This document shows positions 34,602-46,463 of a DNA stretch of 64,000 nt, piece after piece. The DNA comes from Clarireedia homoeocarpa. Taxonomy: Eukaryota; Ascomycota; Leotiomycetes; Helotiales; Rutstroemiaceae. The notes under the pieces were generated by a model. That model was not told the origin of the DNA. It did no database searches and saw only the letters and a program-made list of their open reading frames with translations. The stretch covers positions 1-64,000 of the forward strand of contig LNKV01000026.1 of the NCBI GenBank assembly GCA_001465935.1. Reading direction: 5' to 3'. Within the stretch, counting starts at the first letter, position 1. The number at the start of each line of letters is the position of its first letter. The translations under genes and the position numbers were made by a program.

Positions 34602-35013
34602 GAAGGAAGACTTGCTGGATTATATGTTTTCATGTATTTCTGTTAATACGGTTTACTGTGCAGTGTATGGGTGGAGTTTTACGGGTCGTAAGTATTAGCA
34701 TGGCTAGACGGATATTTGAATGGGAGCATTACGTGGTGGGACATTTTGACGAAAGCATATGCGAGGTGTGACTCTAATATTGTTGAGACGGGCATCAAAT
34801 AGCTGCGACAAGCGCTTTTCTATAGTCCCAGTGTAGACAGCACTAGCATGAAATGAAAATAAGCTGGTCTTCATCATTGGAAGTTTGCTCATCTATCATA
34901 TTTTCATCCGTACAGACATTAGCGAGATGATGGGTAATCATCTGCTGTCTACCCTATCGCGGGCATCCGGTATAATACAGTTGTAGTTTGTGTCCCATCA
35001 ATCATCAATCCAT
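34602..35013. other. Convergent intergenic region, MLH1 / RPN1
   Basis: About 410 nt between two 3' ends. Nothing is recognised. Confidence 0.45.
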
Positions 35014-37906
35014 CTAGCTTTTTCCATCTTCCCATTCCGGATTCTAATTCAATGTTAGGCTTTATTCAGGTTCAAGGGTTAATGGGTGCAAAAGACGTAC
35101 CTTTCTTAAGATCACTAATCCTTCAAGATTACTGCTTAGACTGATATATTGTTCATCTTCCAACTCCGCACGCTCGCCGTAAGCCAGAAGTACCGGGGTG
35201 CTTTGTGTTTGCCATCCAGTAATGGTCTTTGGACGACCAGCTTGTCCAACCACATCGACAGCCTGACCCACCCGGACGTTCACTGTTAATGGTTTGAGAT
35301 CCTCATCAAGGGTGACAAGGAATCTAGGGTGCATAGCAGTGACGAGGTAGTAGAGGAGATAGTGTGATTTGGTGGTGATGAACTGCTTGGCATCGATCAT
35401 GGCGACCAAGACAGAGAGGAGCCCAGCAGCAGCAACTCTTGAAAGTACCTGTCGGTCGGTATGGAAAGGGTTGATGGAAAGAGTTCCCTTGCCCATATGG
35501 AGTAGGCCCTGAGCGATTCGGACCATGAAGAGCGAATCGGCGTCTCGGTGATAATAGCTGGCTAACTGTCGAAGAAGTTGGGCAAGTCTAGCGTTGTTTG
35601 TACCGGCTCCCAAAAGACCCATTGCGAAGATAGCATTAATCGCAACGTCGTTGTCATTGTCGTGACTGTAACGAGAAAGGGTATCATAAACCTTCATTTG
35701 TGGGTTACTTGGGCTGAGTAGACCCATAGCCAAAGGAACAGCTTTTCGGATATTAGCTTCACCATAGTGCATCAGGTGAGCGAATTGACGTAGGACCATC
35801 TCTTGACCAACATCCTCTCCCATAGCTACCAAACCAAGACCAATGACAGCGTAAGCTTGAAGTAATTCGTCGCCTTTCTTGTCATCACTCTCCTCAATGT
35901 GGTCATTGCAAATGTGGAGAAGTTCTTGCAATTTCAAGACTGTACCTGTTCCTGCCCATGCGCATATTTCAGCCAAAACGGAGGTCGGTTTGGACATTGG
36001 ATGGTCAATGGCCTTCAATGTCTCAAGGATAACATCAACCTCTTCTTGACGTCCAAAGAACAACAAGCCAAGGCCAAGAGCCATGAATCGGGTCCATTTG
36101 TCCTTGAGTTGAGATTTGCGGTCGTCATCAAGGAAAGTTTGCACAATAGCCTCGCTAACGTCGCTACTCGAAGAGCCAACAAATATCATACCCAAAGAAA
36201 GTGCCGCCATAGCTGAAATTTGCATGTCGAGTGAAGTATCCGTAACAATGGGCAGGAGAAGCTCCAAAAGTTGCTCCCGGTTTGAGCCAGCATATGCAAG
36301 TCCTAGACCCATAATAGCAGCTACTCTGACCAAAGGGCTCTTATGGCCAAGCTTTTCCTCGTCACCTAGAAGGGCTAAGGCAGGGTCCGAGTCGATCCGT
36401 ACTCCGGAGTTCATGATACCAATGGCTAACATAGTTCCGGCTTGGATCTGCACTTCTTGAGCATATGAATATTTGTCGGTCTTGTCCAGACCAGTCTCGA
36501 CGTCCCATAAAAGTAGAGTACCCATTGAGGCGACTGTAGACATCATGCCCTCCTCCTTAGTCTTCCACACCCAACTTGCTTTTTCATCCTCAACCATCAT
36601 CATCTTATCGTTTCCGAAACCGGCATTTACGAAAGCGTTAACGAAACCTGCTGCCAGATTGTGCCCAGCGGAATCGAGGTTCGTCAATCCCGATACCCGG
36701 TTACTCTCCAAGTGACTCTTGTAGATATCTTCGGTGGTTTTAGGGTCCAAAATGTTCAGTTCCTTCGCCAATGCCTTGAAGTGTTCTGGAAGTTTCATGT
36801 TGTACATGCACTCGAGTATCTCCAGCTCCTCCTTCGTTTCTCCCGGTAAGTCATCAAGAACGATTCGTTGTCGAGCGATCAAAAATGCCATCTGTTTCTT
36901 CAAAGCAGGGTCCTCCGTCGAGTCAAAGTCGGATCTGACAAGGTCAAGGTCGTTAAGTCTGATGGCTAGAACAATCGCCTGCGTAAGTTGGCCGTAATGC
37001 TTGTAGATACCGTGTGCTGTGCGGAGGAATTGCTGGTCTTCTGGATAGGTCAGGAGGTTGACCATGCTAACCATGTACAGGCACACTCTTGAGAAGGTCT
37101 CTTTGTCGAGGAATTTCGGAATTTCCTCAATAATCTCGAGCTCGCTCATCAGATCCACAGCATCGGCCTCGGCATTGCTCTTCAAGAACAATGGTACAAG
37201 AACTAAGGCTAGATCGATGAGATCCTGATATGGTTGGTCTGATGTTAATCGTTTGCTATACATCTCTCCAAGTTCCAACGCTAGATGTCGTGTATATTCA
37301 TGACCCCACGAGCCGATATCTGACGTAGGAGCGAGTAGTCGATATTTGAGGGTATCTTGTCTATCTTCGTCCGAGAATGTCATGCCAATCACTGAAAGCA
37401 CATCCGCAAGTGATGTCTTGTCATCTCCTTCCGGCCATTGCTCGTATAGCTTGATCATTGGTTCGTAATGTGGTCTGAGGAATTTTAAAGGCTTGGGGAC
37501 AGCGGTCATTGATGAGGTAGAGGTCTTGATGGAGTCTTTGATGGCTTCGAGCGCGGCTTTGTAGAGAGATGTGTTGGATTCCTACATTAGAGATCATTAG
37601 TTCCAAAGATCAACATCTAAAGCAATACTCAGAGTCATACAGTCAGTCTTTCCACCAGCATATCTAATTCGCTCTTAAGTTGTTGATCCTCCTCGCTGAG
37701 CTCCTCCGCTGTTGCAAACATGTTAGTAATAATCTATCAGGCACAAGTCTAACAAACATACCGCCAACGACTGGCTCTTCCTTCGTTCCATTAGCTATTG
37801 GCTTTCCGTCATTATCCTTCTCTACCTCCTCGGGCTTCTTAGGATCAGAAACGGCTTTGCCTTTGCCTTTGTCAACAGACTTTGGTGGTTCGCCATCTTG
37901 CGCCAT
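35014..37906 (-). CDS. RPN1: 26S proteasome regulatory subunit RPN1
   Basis: Four exons (37762-37906, 37641-37708, 35101-37581, 35014-35043) join over introns 37709-37761, 37582-37640 and 35044-35100 to 907 residues, the expected length. RPN1 is the large scaffold of the proteasome base; it docks ubiquitin receptors and shuttle factors. The N-terminus is charged (DKGKGKAVSDPKKPEEVEK) and followed by ELSEEDQQLKSELDMLVERL. The body has PC (proteasome/cyclosome) repeats with the typical Gly/Ala-rich turns, e.g. AALSLGMIFVGSS, MALGLGLLFFGRQ and IFAMGLLGAGTNNARLA. The final 30-nt exon adds NPEWEDGKS after LEGLVILRK and matches the conserved end; reading straight through the donor GTACGT would give an unrelated tail. 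It is divergent from RIO2 by 421 nt. Confidence 0.95.
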
Positions 37907-38327
37907 GTTGTTTCTAAAGTGGATGCGGAATGAGGTATTGTTGGATCTGATGAAAGGGCAAAAGGAATGGCTAAAGTGAATGCGCAGAAAATGGTATTAG
38001 CCACTACACGTAGGATCTCGTGAAAGGTAGGTCGTGGAATTCGTGATAAATTTGGTTTCTTGATGGGGTCTTCCAGGCAGGTCTGCTTTCGCGTCTAAGC
38101 AGCAGCTTACCAGATCGTACATAGTAGCTTAAAGTGGTACACCTAGCAGCCGAAAAGCACAAACCTTAATTGCACACCCGAGTGTCTTAGTCAGAGATAA
38201 TGTGTATTTATCTAAATTTGGTAAATTCACACCTCTTCCAAACCCAACTGCAAAAAAAATAAAAATAAAAATTTTTTTTTGAGAGGAACTGCAAGGCCCA
38301 GATTCCATAACACACTACCGACTCAAC
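37907..38327. promoter_or_regulatory. Shared divergent promoter region of RPN1 and RIO2
   Basis: 421 nt between start codons. A/T homopolymer tracts at about 38252-38280 lie close to the RIO2 start and could help keep the promoter open. No PACE-type element was confirmed. Confidence 0.45.
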
Positions 38328-39596
38328 ATGAAGCTCGATACAAAGGCTATGCGGTATTTGACCGCGGAGGACTGGCGTACTCTCACTGCTGTTGAACAAG
38401 GCTCCAAAAATCATGAAGTGGTTCCTACACCCCTCATTGCGCAATTGTCAGGTCTTCGGGGCGGGGTTCACAGATGCATATCCGCGCTCGCGAAAGTCAA
38501 CTTGATCGCACGACTGAAAAACGCAAAATATGATGGCTACCGTCTTACTTATGGAGGACTCGATTATCTGGCTCTCAATACATACCGAAAGCGCAAGGAT
38601 GTATACAGTGTAGGAAATCAAATCGGGGTGGGAAAGGAAAGTGATATTTTTGTGGTGGCAGATGAAAAGGGCGTGCAAAGAGTGCTTAAAATCCACCGAT
38701 TAGGACGAATATCTTTTCGCACAGTGAAAGCGAACAGAGACTATCTACGACATCGGTCATCGGCATCGTGGATGCACATGTCGCGATTAGCTGCTTTGAA
38801 GGAATATACATTTATGCAAGCGCTCCGTGAGAATGGATTTCCAGTGCCGGAGCCTCTCGCCCAATCCAGGCATACTATAGTGATGTCTTTAATTGATGCA
38901 TTTCCAATGCGACAGATTTCTTCTGTTCCAGATCCGGCATCTTTGTACGCGGAGCTTATATCCATGATCCTGCGTTTGGCTCAATGCGGTCTTATTCACG
39001 GCGACTTCAACGAGTTCAATATCCTCATCAAAGAAGAGACAAACCCCGATGCCCCTGAGTCACCTGTCATTCTTACACCAATCTTGATTGATTTCCCCCA
39101 AATGGTCTCCATCGATCATACCAATGCTGAATATTACTTTGATCGAGACGTCAACTGTATCAAGCGATTCTTCGAGCGCCGATTTCACTTCACAAGCAAC
39201 GAAAAGGGACCATACCTGGCAGACGCTCGCAAGCTTTTAGGTAAGGATGGTATGCCCAGATTAGATGTGTCTGTCGAAGCATCTGGATTTTCAAGAAAAA
39301 TGGCAAAGGAATTGGAGAATTACATGAAAGCTGTTGGAGTTGATGGAGATGGTGAGCCAGGGGCTGAAAGAGGCGATGAGGATGAGGATGAGGACGAAGA
39401 AGAAGAAGAAGAAGACGAGGATGAGGAAGAACATGACGAAGATGAGGGCGATGCTGAGGACAATAAAGGCGGTGAACACACGGATGACATTGAAATACCT
39501 GGCGATTTAACAGGGATAGAGGAGAATGTGAAGACATCAAATGACGATGTGGGGGAGGCCTCAATGGCACATTTAAAAATCGAGGAAAAGACTTGA
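38328..39596 (+). CDS. RIO2: RIO-type serine kinase/ATPase RIO2
   Basis: An intronless 422-residue protein. RIO2 is an atypical kinase/ATPase that matures the 40S ribosomal subunit in nucleus and cytoplasm. Residues about 8-85 form the N-terminal winged helix (AMRYLTAEDWRTLTAVEQG; YRLTYGGLDYLAL). The ATP loop is IGVGKESDIF (99-108), Lys121 in VLKIHRLG is the ATP-binding lysine, the catalytic loop is HGDFNEFNILI (224-234, Asp226) and the metal-binding Asp255 is in LIDFPQMVS. After about residue 340 the C-terminus is an extremely acidic tract of Asp/Glu followed by a short Thr/Ser-containing tail. That is more acidic than in yeast but common in filamentous fungi. The ATG context is good, and the frame has no sign of introns. 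Confidence 0.95.
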   Translation: MKLDTKAMRYLTAEDWRTLTAVEQGSKNHEVVPTPLIAQLSGLRGGVHRCISALAKVNLIARLKNAKYDGYRLTYGGLDYLALNTYRKRKDVYSVGNQIGVGKESDIFVVADEKGVQRVLKIHRLGRISFRTVKANRDYLRHRSSASWMHMSRLAALKEYTFMQALRENGFPVPEPLAQSRHTIVMSLIDAFPMRQISSVPDPASLYAELISMILRLAQCGLIHGDFNEFNILIKEETNPDAPESPVILTPILIDFPQMVSIDHTNAEYYFDRDVNCIKRFFERRFHFTSNEKGPYLADARKLLGKDGMPRLDVSVEASGFSRKMAKELENYMKAVGVDGDGEPGAERGDEDEDEDEEEEEEDEDEEEHDEDEGDAEDNKGGEHTDDIEIPGDLTGIEENVKTSNDDVGEASMAHLKIEEKT

Positions 39597-41162
39597 GAGA
39601 ACAATATCAGAGCTGATGGGATGAACAAGTCAAAATCAGTGCAAAGCTCACTACCTCATCCAAGCGATTAGTTGCTGCTTGGCTTCAATGTCCAAATCCC
39701 GCATAGGGCGTCCTTTGGCCAGAGACGCGGTGGCACATCGCCTCCAACTGCACACTGCAGTATGGAATCATTTCGAAGTACGATTTGAGAGCCTAGAAAG
39801 AGTCTCCAACAGTCCGAGATCTCGATAACAGGAAAAAGTGAAGTAATTGATATAGGGCTTTATATTTCTCGCTCTTGTTTCACTCGCCACCTGTAAAAAC
39901 CATATATAAGCCCACATTGTCACTTCTCTAGAAGTGGCGTCACTTTTACACCACCGCATCTTGGTCCTTTCTCAGAACAGTAATCCGATGTTCAAACACC
40001 GTGCTATCCACCAAGTAAATGATGTGACCATAGTATCGGAGGCTTGTAAATAGCATGGAATCTTTTGCAGATCCACGGATTGCCAGCTAACCCGAAGACG
40101 AACCTAAAGACATGATTAGACGAGCCAGGTTTGAAGAACAGAAGAACACCGCAATGCCGACGCTTGCAGGTTTTTTTTTTATCTCCTCGACTCATGGTTC
40201 TATGCCTTATTGAACGATTTATAAGGACAAGTATTAATATTCATTAGTGGTTAGCTCATTGTCAAAGGGTCCGGCACAATCGGAAAATAAGGTGCGGATG
40301 CACAGACACCATGCAGAACACATTCCTTGACCAGACCAGTATTACGCTGCATCGGCGAGGTCCTATCTTTTGCTGTAGAAACAATTCCCACGGCAGACAG
40401 AGAAGAGAAGAATACTTGGTAGGGTTTTGCTTGCTCACAAGGTCTAATTTTCTATAATAATATCTTCAATGGCCTGTTCATTGTTCACCTCTCCAATATA
40501 CTACAACATCACAAATCAAATCAAACCAAAATCAAATCCCTCACCTTGCTGCTATATAGTCATCACTGCCCATAACGTACGATAAATCATTAATTGGGCT
40601 CCTATATAAACACATCCGAAGAAGCTTGAGTATCGTATAGATGCCGGGGTATTTCCGCTCATGCTGAAACTTTTCCCACCCCCCCCCCTTCTTAGCCATC
40701 CGAGCACTCAGTTATGCGAGCATCCAAGTTTTTCAAAAAGCTTAGTATCAGAGCGTTCACGCCGTATACCAATCAACAACGCTCGCAGCGCAGCTTCGGG
40801 GGCACTTCCCCCTTTCGCGACACGACCCCGTTACTTGGACTGCATTATGAACGAGTTCACGGCCTTGTTGAAAACATCCGATCAAATCCCCGGCCTGTGA
40901 GCTCTCTGGTTTCTCCAAACGAACTTAAAAGTCGTACGGTAAGATAGGATAGTATAGGATAGTATAGAATACTTAACTTGGCCAATCTTGAGATGATTGT
41001 TTGCATGCATGCGCAACATGGGTCAAAGCCAGAGATAGCTCGTGCAAAAGCACAGTATTAAGTCGAGCCTCTTTCTCGTCGTTTGCGCTGTTGATACTTT
41101 TGCAAACCTTCTTATTGTTCAGCTTCAGAGCATCCCCCCTCCGCCACCGCTCCGTCGCTATA
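39597..41162. other. Intergenic region upstream of the SAT4-family gene
   Basis: About 1.6 kb. It holds short homopolymers (T run near 40171, C run near 40680) and a small tandem of ggatagtata near 40945-40965. No gene or tRNA is recognised. Confidence 0.4.
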
Positions 41163-42664
41163 ATGCAATTGCCTCCTCCTGCAGTGCTCTCGTCCTTCCC
41201 GCACCCAAACTACACGAACCCGATAACCAGAGGTCCGGAACTTCTTATCATCACACTCATCTTCTTCCCCATTGTGCTGCTCGTGGTCGGCCTGCGCACG
41301 TTCACACGACTGTTTCTTTCCCACTGCTTCGGCGCCGACGATGTCTTCCTTCTGATTGCCGTGCTGCCCACTACCGCGTGTTCAGTTCTTGGGGTTCTGT
41401 CCGAAAATGTTTGGCAGTGGAATCGTCATGTGTGGGATGTGACGCCTGATAATGCGGTGTTCGGACTCAAGATAACGATTGTCCTCGAGTGTCTCTTCGG
41501 GCTCGCCGTCGCGTGCACCAAGATCTCGCTGCTCATTCTGGTCATGCGGGTCATGTCTGGAGGCACCGGTCTTCTCAAAAATTTGGCCATTGCAGGTATG
41601 ATCGTAGTTGCATGTGAAGTAATTGCTTTCGAAGCTGTTGTCATCAACAACTGCACGTATGTTATTGTAGTATCACACTTCGAAAAAAGTAAACCTGCTG
41701 AACATGTCATAGACCTATATCCGAGTACTGGACATTGTCTTTCTCGCCACAGAACTGCATCGATGAGCGAAGCCACCTCATAGCGAGTGGAATCATCAAC
41801 ACGTTGACGGACTTCTATGTTTTCTTCCTTCCGATCCCTACCGTTTTTGGTCTTCCCATTCCTTTCCGTCAACAGGTCATGCTCGCGTTGCTTTTTGCCG
41901 CAGGGCTAGTCGTGTGTGCTTCGGGTACGGCGAGAATCTACTATGCGTACCTAGCTACTTCAACCTATGACCGCACGTGGTACTCGTTTCCGTTATGGAT
42001 ATCAAGCATCCTCGAGCTTTATATTGGAATAGTAAGAACTCCGGATGTCCAATCGCACTGGTGACAGTGAGTGACGTATCGCATCGCCTCTGATAATTAA
42101 CGTATTCTGCAGATATGTACCGCCTTACCAGCAACCAAACCATTCTTTTCCGTCTACCTACCATCCCTATTCGGTCGCACTGTGCAGACTCCGGCCTCAA
42201 CGCCCTACAGACTCGCCCATAACCGAACCGCCCCCTCCAAAATAAACCACCCCACGCCATTCTCCCCCCAAACCACCCCCCAACTCTCCCGCATTTCCAA
42301 AGGTCCCGAATCCCACTCCCTCCCGGCGCAAACCTACACCGGCCCAACCCGCAGCTCCCGCCAGCTCCTCCCGCTCTCCTACCTCAGCAGCTCGCCTCAA
42401 TTGCAATCCCAATCCCAATACCGCCCCCGCCCCCGCTCTCTCGACGACATCGAAGACACCGCCGGCCTAGACTCCAAGCCTAGCATCCCCTCGCTCCTCG
42501 AGCGCGGGCCAGCGCGTCTGACCCAGGATCCGAACCGCACGAAGCGCACAAGCACAAGCACGAGCACAAGCACAAGCACGAGTTCATTCATCGAATCCCC
42601 TCGCTCACCGTCCTCGCCGTCGCGCTTTGCGTCAAGCCAGGATGTTTTGATTCATGCGCTGTGA
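41163..42664 (+). CDS. SAT4/rhodopsin-domain family integral membrane protein
   Basis: Exons 41163-41656, 41713-42031 and 42113-42664 are joined over introns 41657-41712 and 42032-42112 to give 454 residues. Seven transmembrane helices are expected; clear ones are LLIITLIFFPIVLLVVGL, VFLLIAVLPTTACSVLGVL and IIVLECLFGLAVACTK-like, plus VMLALLFAAGLVVCASG. Family motifs include GADDVFLL after helix 2, the CIDERSHLIASGIINTLTDF block with a cysteine and a helix-6 aspartate, and ICTALPATKPFF at the end of the last helix. This is the large fungal SAT4 (formerly DUF3112-like) membrane family of mostly unknown function; some are plant-pathogen PTH11-like receptors, but no CFEM domain is present here. 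The C-terminal 140 residues are Pro/Ser/Thr-rich and contain an (ST)n tract. Confidence 0.82.
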
Positions 42665-45600
42665 AAGAGCGGATATGCAGGCAGGGCAGGAAGGCAGTGC
42701 GGGCGGGGACGGGACACGAGATTGTGGATAAGATAGATAGCCTGGGATGGAGATACTGAGACGGAGAGATGATGATCTCGATTAGATAAGGCGCGCGCAC
42801 ACGTCCGACTTCGAGACCAAACCTATCGTGTCATGTCCGATCCACTGACTCGACGCGACGTCTTACCGCATGTCGCCTCACCACCTCACCACCTCAAGGG
42901 AAGGCAAAGAACGCCCCCGACATTCAAGCACGTGACTCGTATCTGCGAAGCAATCTCTCGATCCAGAAGCCGAAAGCGCGGAGCGTGCATTACCAGCAGT
43001 AACGGTGCATAAATTCGGTCAGATAAATTAAGTTTGTCTCGCCTCTTTCCCATGCCAATGCAATGAGCTGATTTGCCCTGCCCACTTTAGGTCGGCGGGG
43101 GAATGGGAAAATGGGTTGTGTCGGTGTGGAAGATGTGAAGGGGAGATGAGGTCTTTTTTTTTTTTTTTTAGTGTTTTTGGGTGAGGGGGAGAGTGGAGGG
43201 GAAGGATGGATGGATGGGTGAATGGATGACCACATGGGCGATTGGCTATCGGGATTCTTGGGGGATGATGCGATGTGCTGTCGCTTTGTCTCCGGATAGG
43301 CTAGTCCGCGGCAGAATGGAGCAAGCGGACAGACATTTGCCTGACCGAGTGAGAGAATAAGTTAATGAGTTCTGTGCATAGGTACGAAGTCGGTCGAGAT
43401 AGATGCTTTGCCTTGCTTTTTATGTGTCGATTATGTGTCTGTTATGTGTCTGTTGTGTGTGCGTTATGTGTCTATTATGTATTTATTATGTATCCATCTT
43501 CTTTAAGTTACCTAATGTATTGGATGGATAGATAACGTAGCTCGAGTAGAGACAAAGTACGTACAGGACGAATTCCTGGTACCATGATATAACGATAATC
43601 CCGATGGATATGATATAATGATAATCCAGATGGATGGTTCGGGTCTCACCAAGACCGCCTTGGACGACTTGCTCCAATGAGGGTTGGGTTTTTGCGTACT
43701 GGGTAAGACCATGATCCTGCTCTGTGTGGTCTTGTGACTTTCCCCCAACCCCAGCTTTCGCAAAGGATGACTAACGTTACCCTCGCACCCGTCCGCTGTG
43801 CTCTGTACAACAAACGCCGCCCTCACCCCTTGATGCGCCGCTCTTCGTACATCCAGTCGCAAACCCCTACTTCGGCCTGTCGAACCAAACCGACAAAGCG
43901 ACAGGATGATAGGATGGAAAAGCCATGCCCATGCCCATGCCCATGCCACGAACTGTGCCACCCCCCAGGCCCCAGGAAACGCACCTCTCGAAATTTTTTC
44001 TCCATATGCTGCTTAAAGTTCGGTAGTCATGACAGACAGAGTGCTTCGTGCTTCGTGCTTCGTGCCACAGCACAGGACGGCCTTTTGGATTTGCCTCGTC
44101 CAACCCGCTTTCGTCCTTGGGACGCTTACTTGTACATAAGTACTTAAGCTTTGGCTTTCCCGAAGTAGACCATCCACACAACCCCTGCCATCCAGCCTGT
44201 TTTGCTTGCTGCAGGTAGATATGTATTATGCATGCAGCGCAGCATCGACCTGTCGCGTAGCCGTAGCGGTCGCTGGGGGACTGACTTGCTTTGCTTGATC
44301 TTGACCGTATGTAGTAGAAGAGGATCTCACCACTGCTCGGCTCGTCAAATTTTTCTCATCCATGGCTGCTCCAAATCGTCATTTTATGCAAGAAACAGAT
44401 GCCGCTCAGCCCAATCATCGACGTTGGAGAGTCGGTGGGGCGATTTTCGTTCCTTTTGGGATATCCGCCGGTGTGTGCTCAACGTATGTACAGTACAAGT
44501 TCGGTCGGTATCTGTAGGAAAAAAAGGGAAAAAAAAGAAAAAAAAAAAAGAAAAAAAAAAGGAAAAAAATATTTATTTATGTTCGGCGTCCATAGTGTTG
44601 GAAAGCATGTCCGGCGCGGTTAAGCTTTGCATACTTTACTTTGCTTTGCCTTTTTTTTTGGTCTGCCTATTGTGCGGTGCGGTGCAGTCAGTCTTGCCTA
44701 TGTATGTAATGGCGATCCTGATTTCAATGGCCGGCACTTTGACTTGATGTTCCTCATCCTAATGACTGGTAATGACTGGTAATGACTGGTAATGTTGCTC
44801 GAGGTTGGCTGAGCGTGAATGAAGGTGGGTGATATGGATGCGAATGCGATGTTGATCAAGTGAGTGTTCATTGGGATAGAGTAGTCACCAGTCAAGTCAG
44901 TCAGCAGCACGAACCGGTCAAGTCATCCGCCAGATCTGTGCTGAGTGCTGAGTGCTGGTTGGCATCAGTCAGTCGCTCTGCTCGTATTGGGGGCGTTCTG
45001 CTGCGATTGTGTATGGCCGTGTATGGCCGTGTATGATCGACAGACAGCGTTTAACGTGCTTGTACAGTACAGGTGAGAAGAGAAACCAACCAACTGCCTC
45101 CAACTCCGGCCGCCATCTGCCCTCTTTCCCTCGTCGCTCGTCGTTCCTCTCCCCCATCCCCCATCCCACGAAAAGATGCAGCGCCATCCTCGACATGTGT
45201 TGATTGGTACGAACATCAGACCGGACCAGACACGACCAGACCAGACCACCGACAGATGGATATAGATTCAGTGCAGTGCAGCGCAGCATAGCATAGCGCC
45301 GATACCAGTTCTAGCTCGACGTGGTTGCATTATTTTCCATCGTATTTTCTCTTTCCACTTTATTCCCAAACCAACATAACATAACATAACATCTACATTA
45401 ACAAACATAACATAACTCGTCGAATATACAGAGTAACTTAACTTAATACATAACATAACATAACATATCATACTACCATACTACTATACTATATACTGTA
45501 CTGCACACTTTCTTTTGGACAAGCACTAACCTTTCCCTTCGCACACATCCAACGATAACTTTTCTCGTCCATTTTGCTTTTTACCGCTTCTTCGCCCATT

Positions 45601-45798
45601 CACCCACCTTTTTTCTCTCTTTGCCTCTCCAGCCTCTTACGGAGGAGTCAAATACCCACCCAACGCGTGCCGCTCGGTTTCACGAAGAATTATATATCAC
45701 AAAAGGGAAAGGCAGGTACCACGATACACAACACACCATCACATACTTCTGGTCCTCCCCGAGACCTCGAACCGACAGGAAGGCAAGAGAGCTACAGT

Positions 45799-45833
45799 AT
45801 CCATCCATCCATCCATCCATCCATCCATCCATC
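45799..45833. repeat. (ATCC)n microsatellite
   Basis: Nearly nine perfect tandem copies of ATCC, directly before the 8-nt minisatellite. Confidence 0.92.
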
Positions 45834-45844
45834 GCACTGGCATA

Positions 45845-45959
45845 CAGAACCACAGAACCACAGAACCACAGAACCGCAGAACCGCAGAACCGCAGAACCG
45901 CAGAACCACAGAACCGCAGAACCGCAGAACCACAGAACCGCAGGACCGCAGAACCGCAG
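45845..45959. repeat. 8-nt minisatellite (CAGAACCR)n
   Basis: About fourteen copies of CAGAACCA or CAGAACCG in tandem; the last base alternates A/G in blocks (AAA GGGG A GG A G G pattern). Because the unit is 8 nt all three frames stay open through it, which explains several spurious open frames here. Confidence 0.92.
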
Positions 45960-46463
45960 TGCCCAGAACCGCAGAACCCAGGCCTTGCTCTGTGCTGTGG
46001 GAGACTCCACATTTCTCGACCTTTTAAGCTTCAATCGCATTAATTACTCGGTGCGGACGAGCTTCCCTGGCTTCCCTGTACTACCCGATCTCGTCTACAA
46101 CTCTACGGTCAACGTTTAACGGTCAACGGTCAACAGCCTCAGACACATTATATTGTCTTCAATAGGCGGCGAAGTCTATGAGCAATATATCGAACAATGG
46201 TTTAACCACGCACGCTCGCGGTGATCATGTTGGAGTATAGAAGTTGGAAAGAAAAGCCTGATCCATAAACTTCCCTATTCATTTATTTTTTTAAGAATTC
46301 TATCCAGTACCTTCCTGCACCACCCCAAAGGGGAACGCCGCGGAGGTTCACAATCTTTTTCCAGCAAGAAAAAAAAAAATCCTTACCGTTTCTGTTTCTC
46401 GTACACAGGGAAACAGAAACCCTAGGGATTTTTTCTTTTCTTCTCTCGAAACACTTTCTCTCA

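Larger units (their letters stand above)
42665..46463. promoter_or_regulatory. 3.8-kb repeat-rich region upstream of the GPCR gene
   Basis: No coding gene is supported. It contains many short tandem blocks: T run 43144-43158, tatgtgtct-type repeats 43421-43495, cccatg repeats 43925-43954, cttcgtg repeats 44041-44065, a purine tract 44515-44569, taatgactgg repeats about 44760-44795, cataa repeats 45374-45470, ATCC repeats 45799-45833 and an 8-nt minisatellite 45845-45959. The part just before 46464 is pyrimidine-rich as in a transcription start region. A long promoter and leader for the GPCR gene is likely, but could also be plain gene-free DNA. Confidence 0.45.

Noticed and set aside
39190..39628. 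Minus-strand frames rich in Ser or Pro/His over the end of RIO2
   Set aside because: They mirror the acidic GAN/GAR codon tract of RIO2 on the other strand.
43734..44181. Possible small gene with MGMGMGM-like repeats on the minus strand
   Set aside because: The peptide repeat is just the cccatg hexanucleotide repeat; no other coding evidence.
45574..46119. Open frames with repeated RTAEPQNH-like peptides, tempting as a repeat-peptide precursor
   Set aside because: They come from the 8-nt minisatellite, which keeps several frames open on both strands; there is no signal peptide or processing site.
42665..46463. CRISPR-like or structured array suggested by many repeats
   Set aside because: Repeats are short, contiguous and of different units, without spacers; this is eukaryotic microsatellite DNA.
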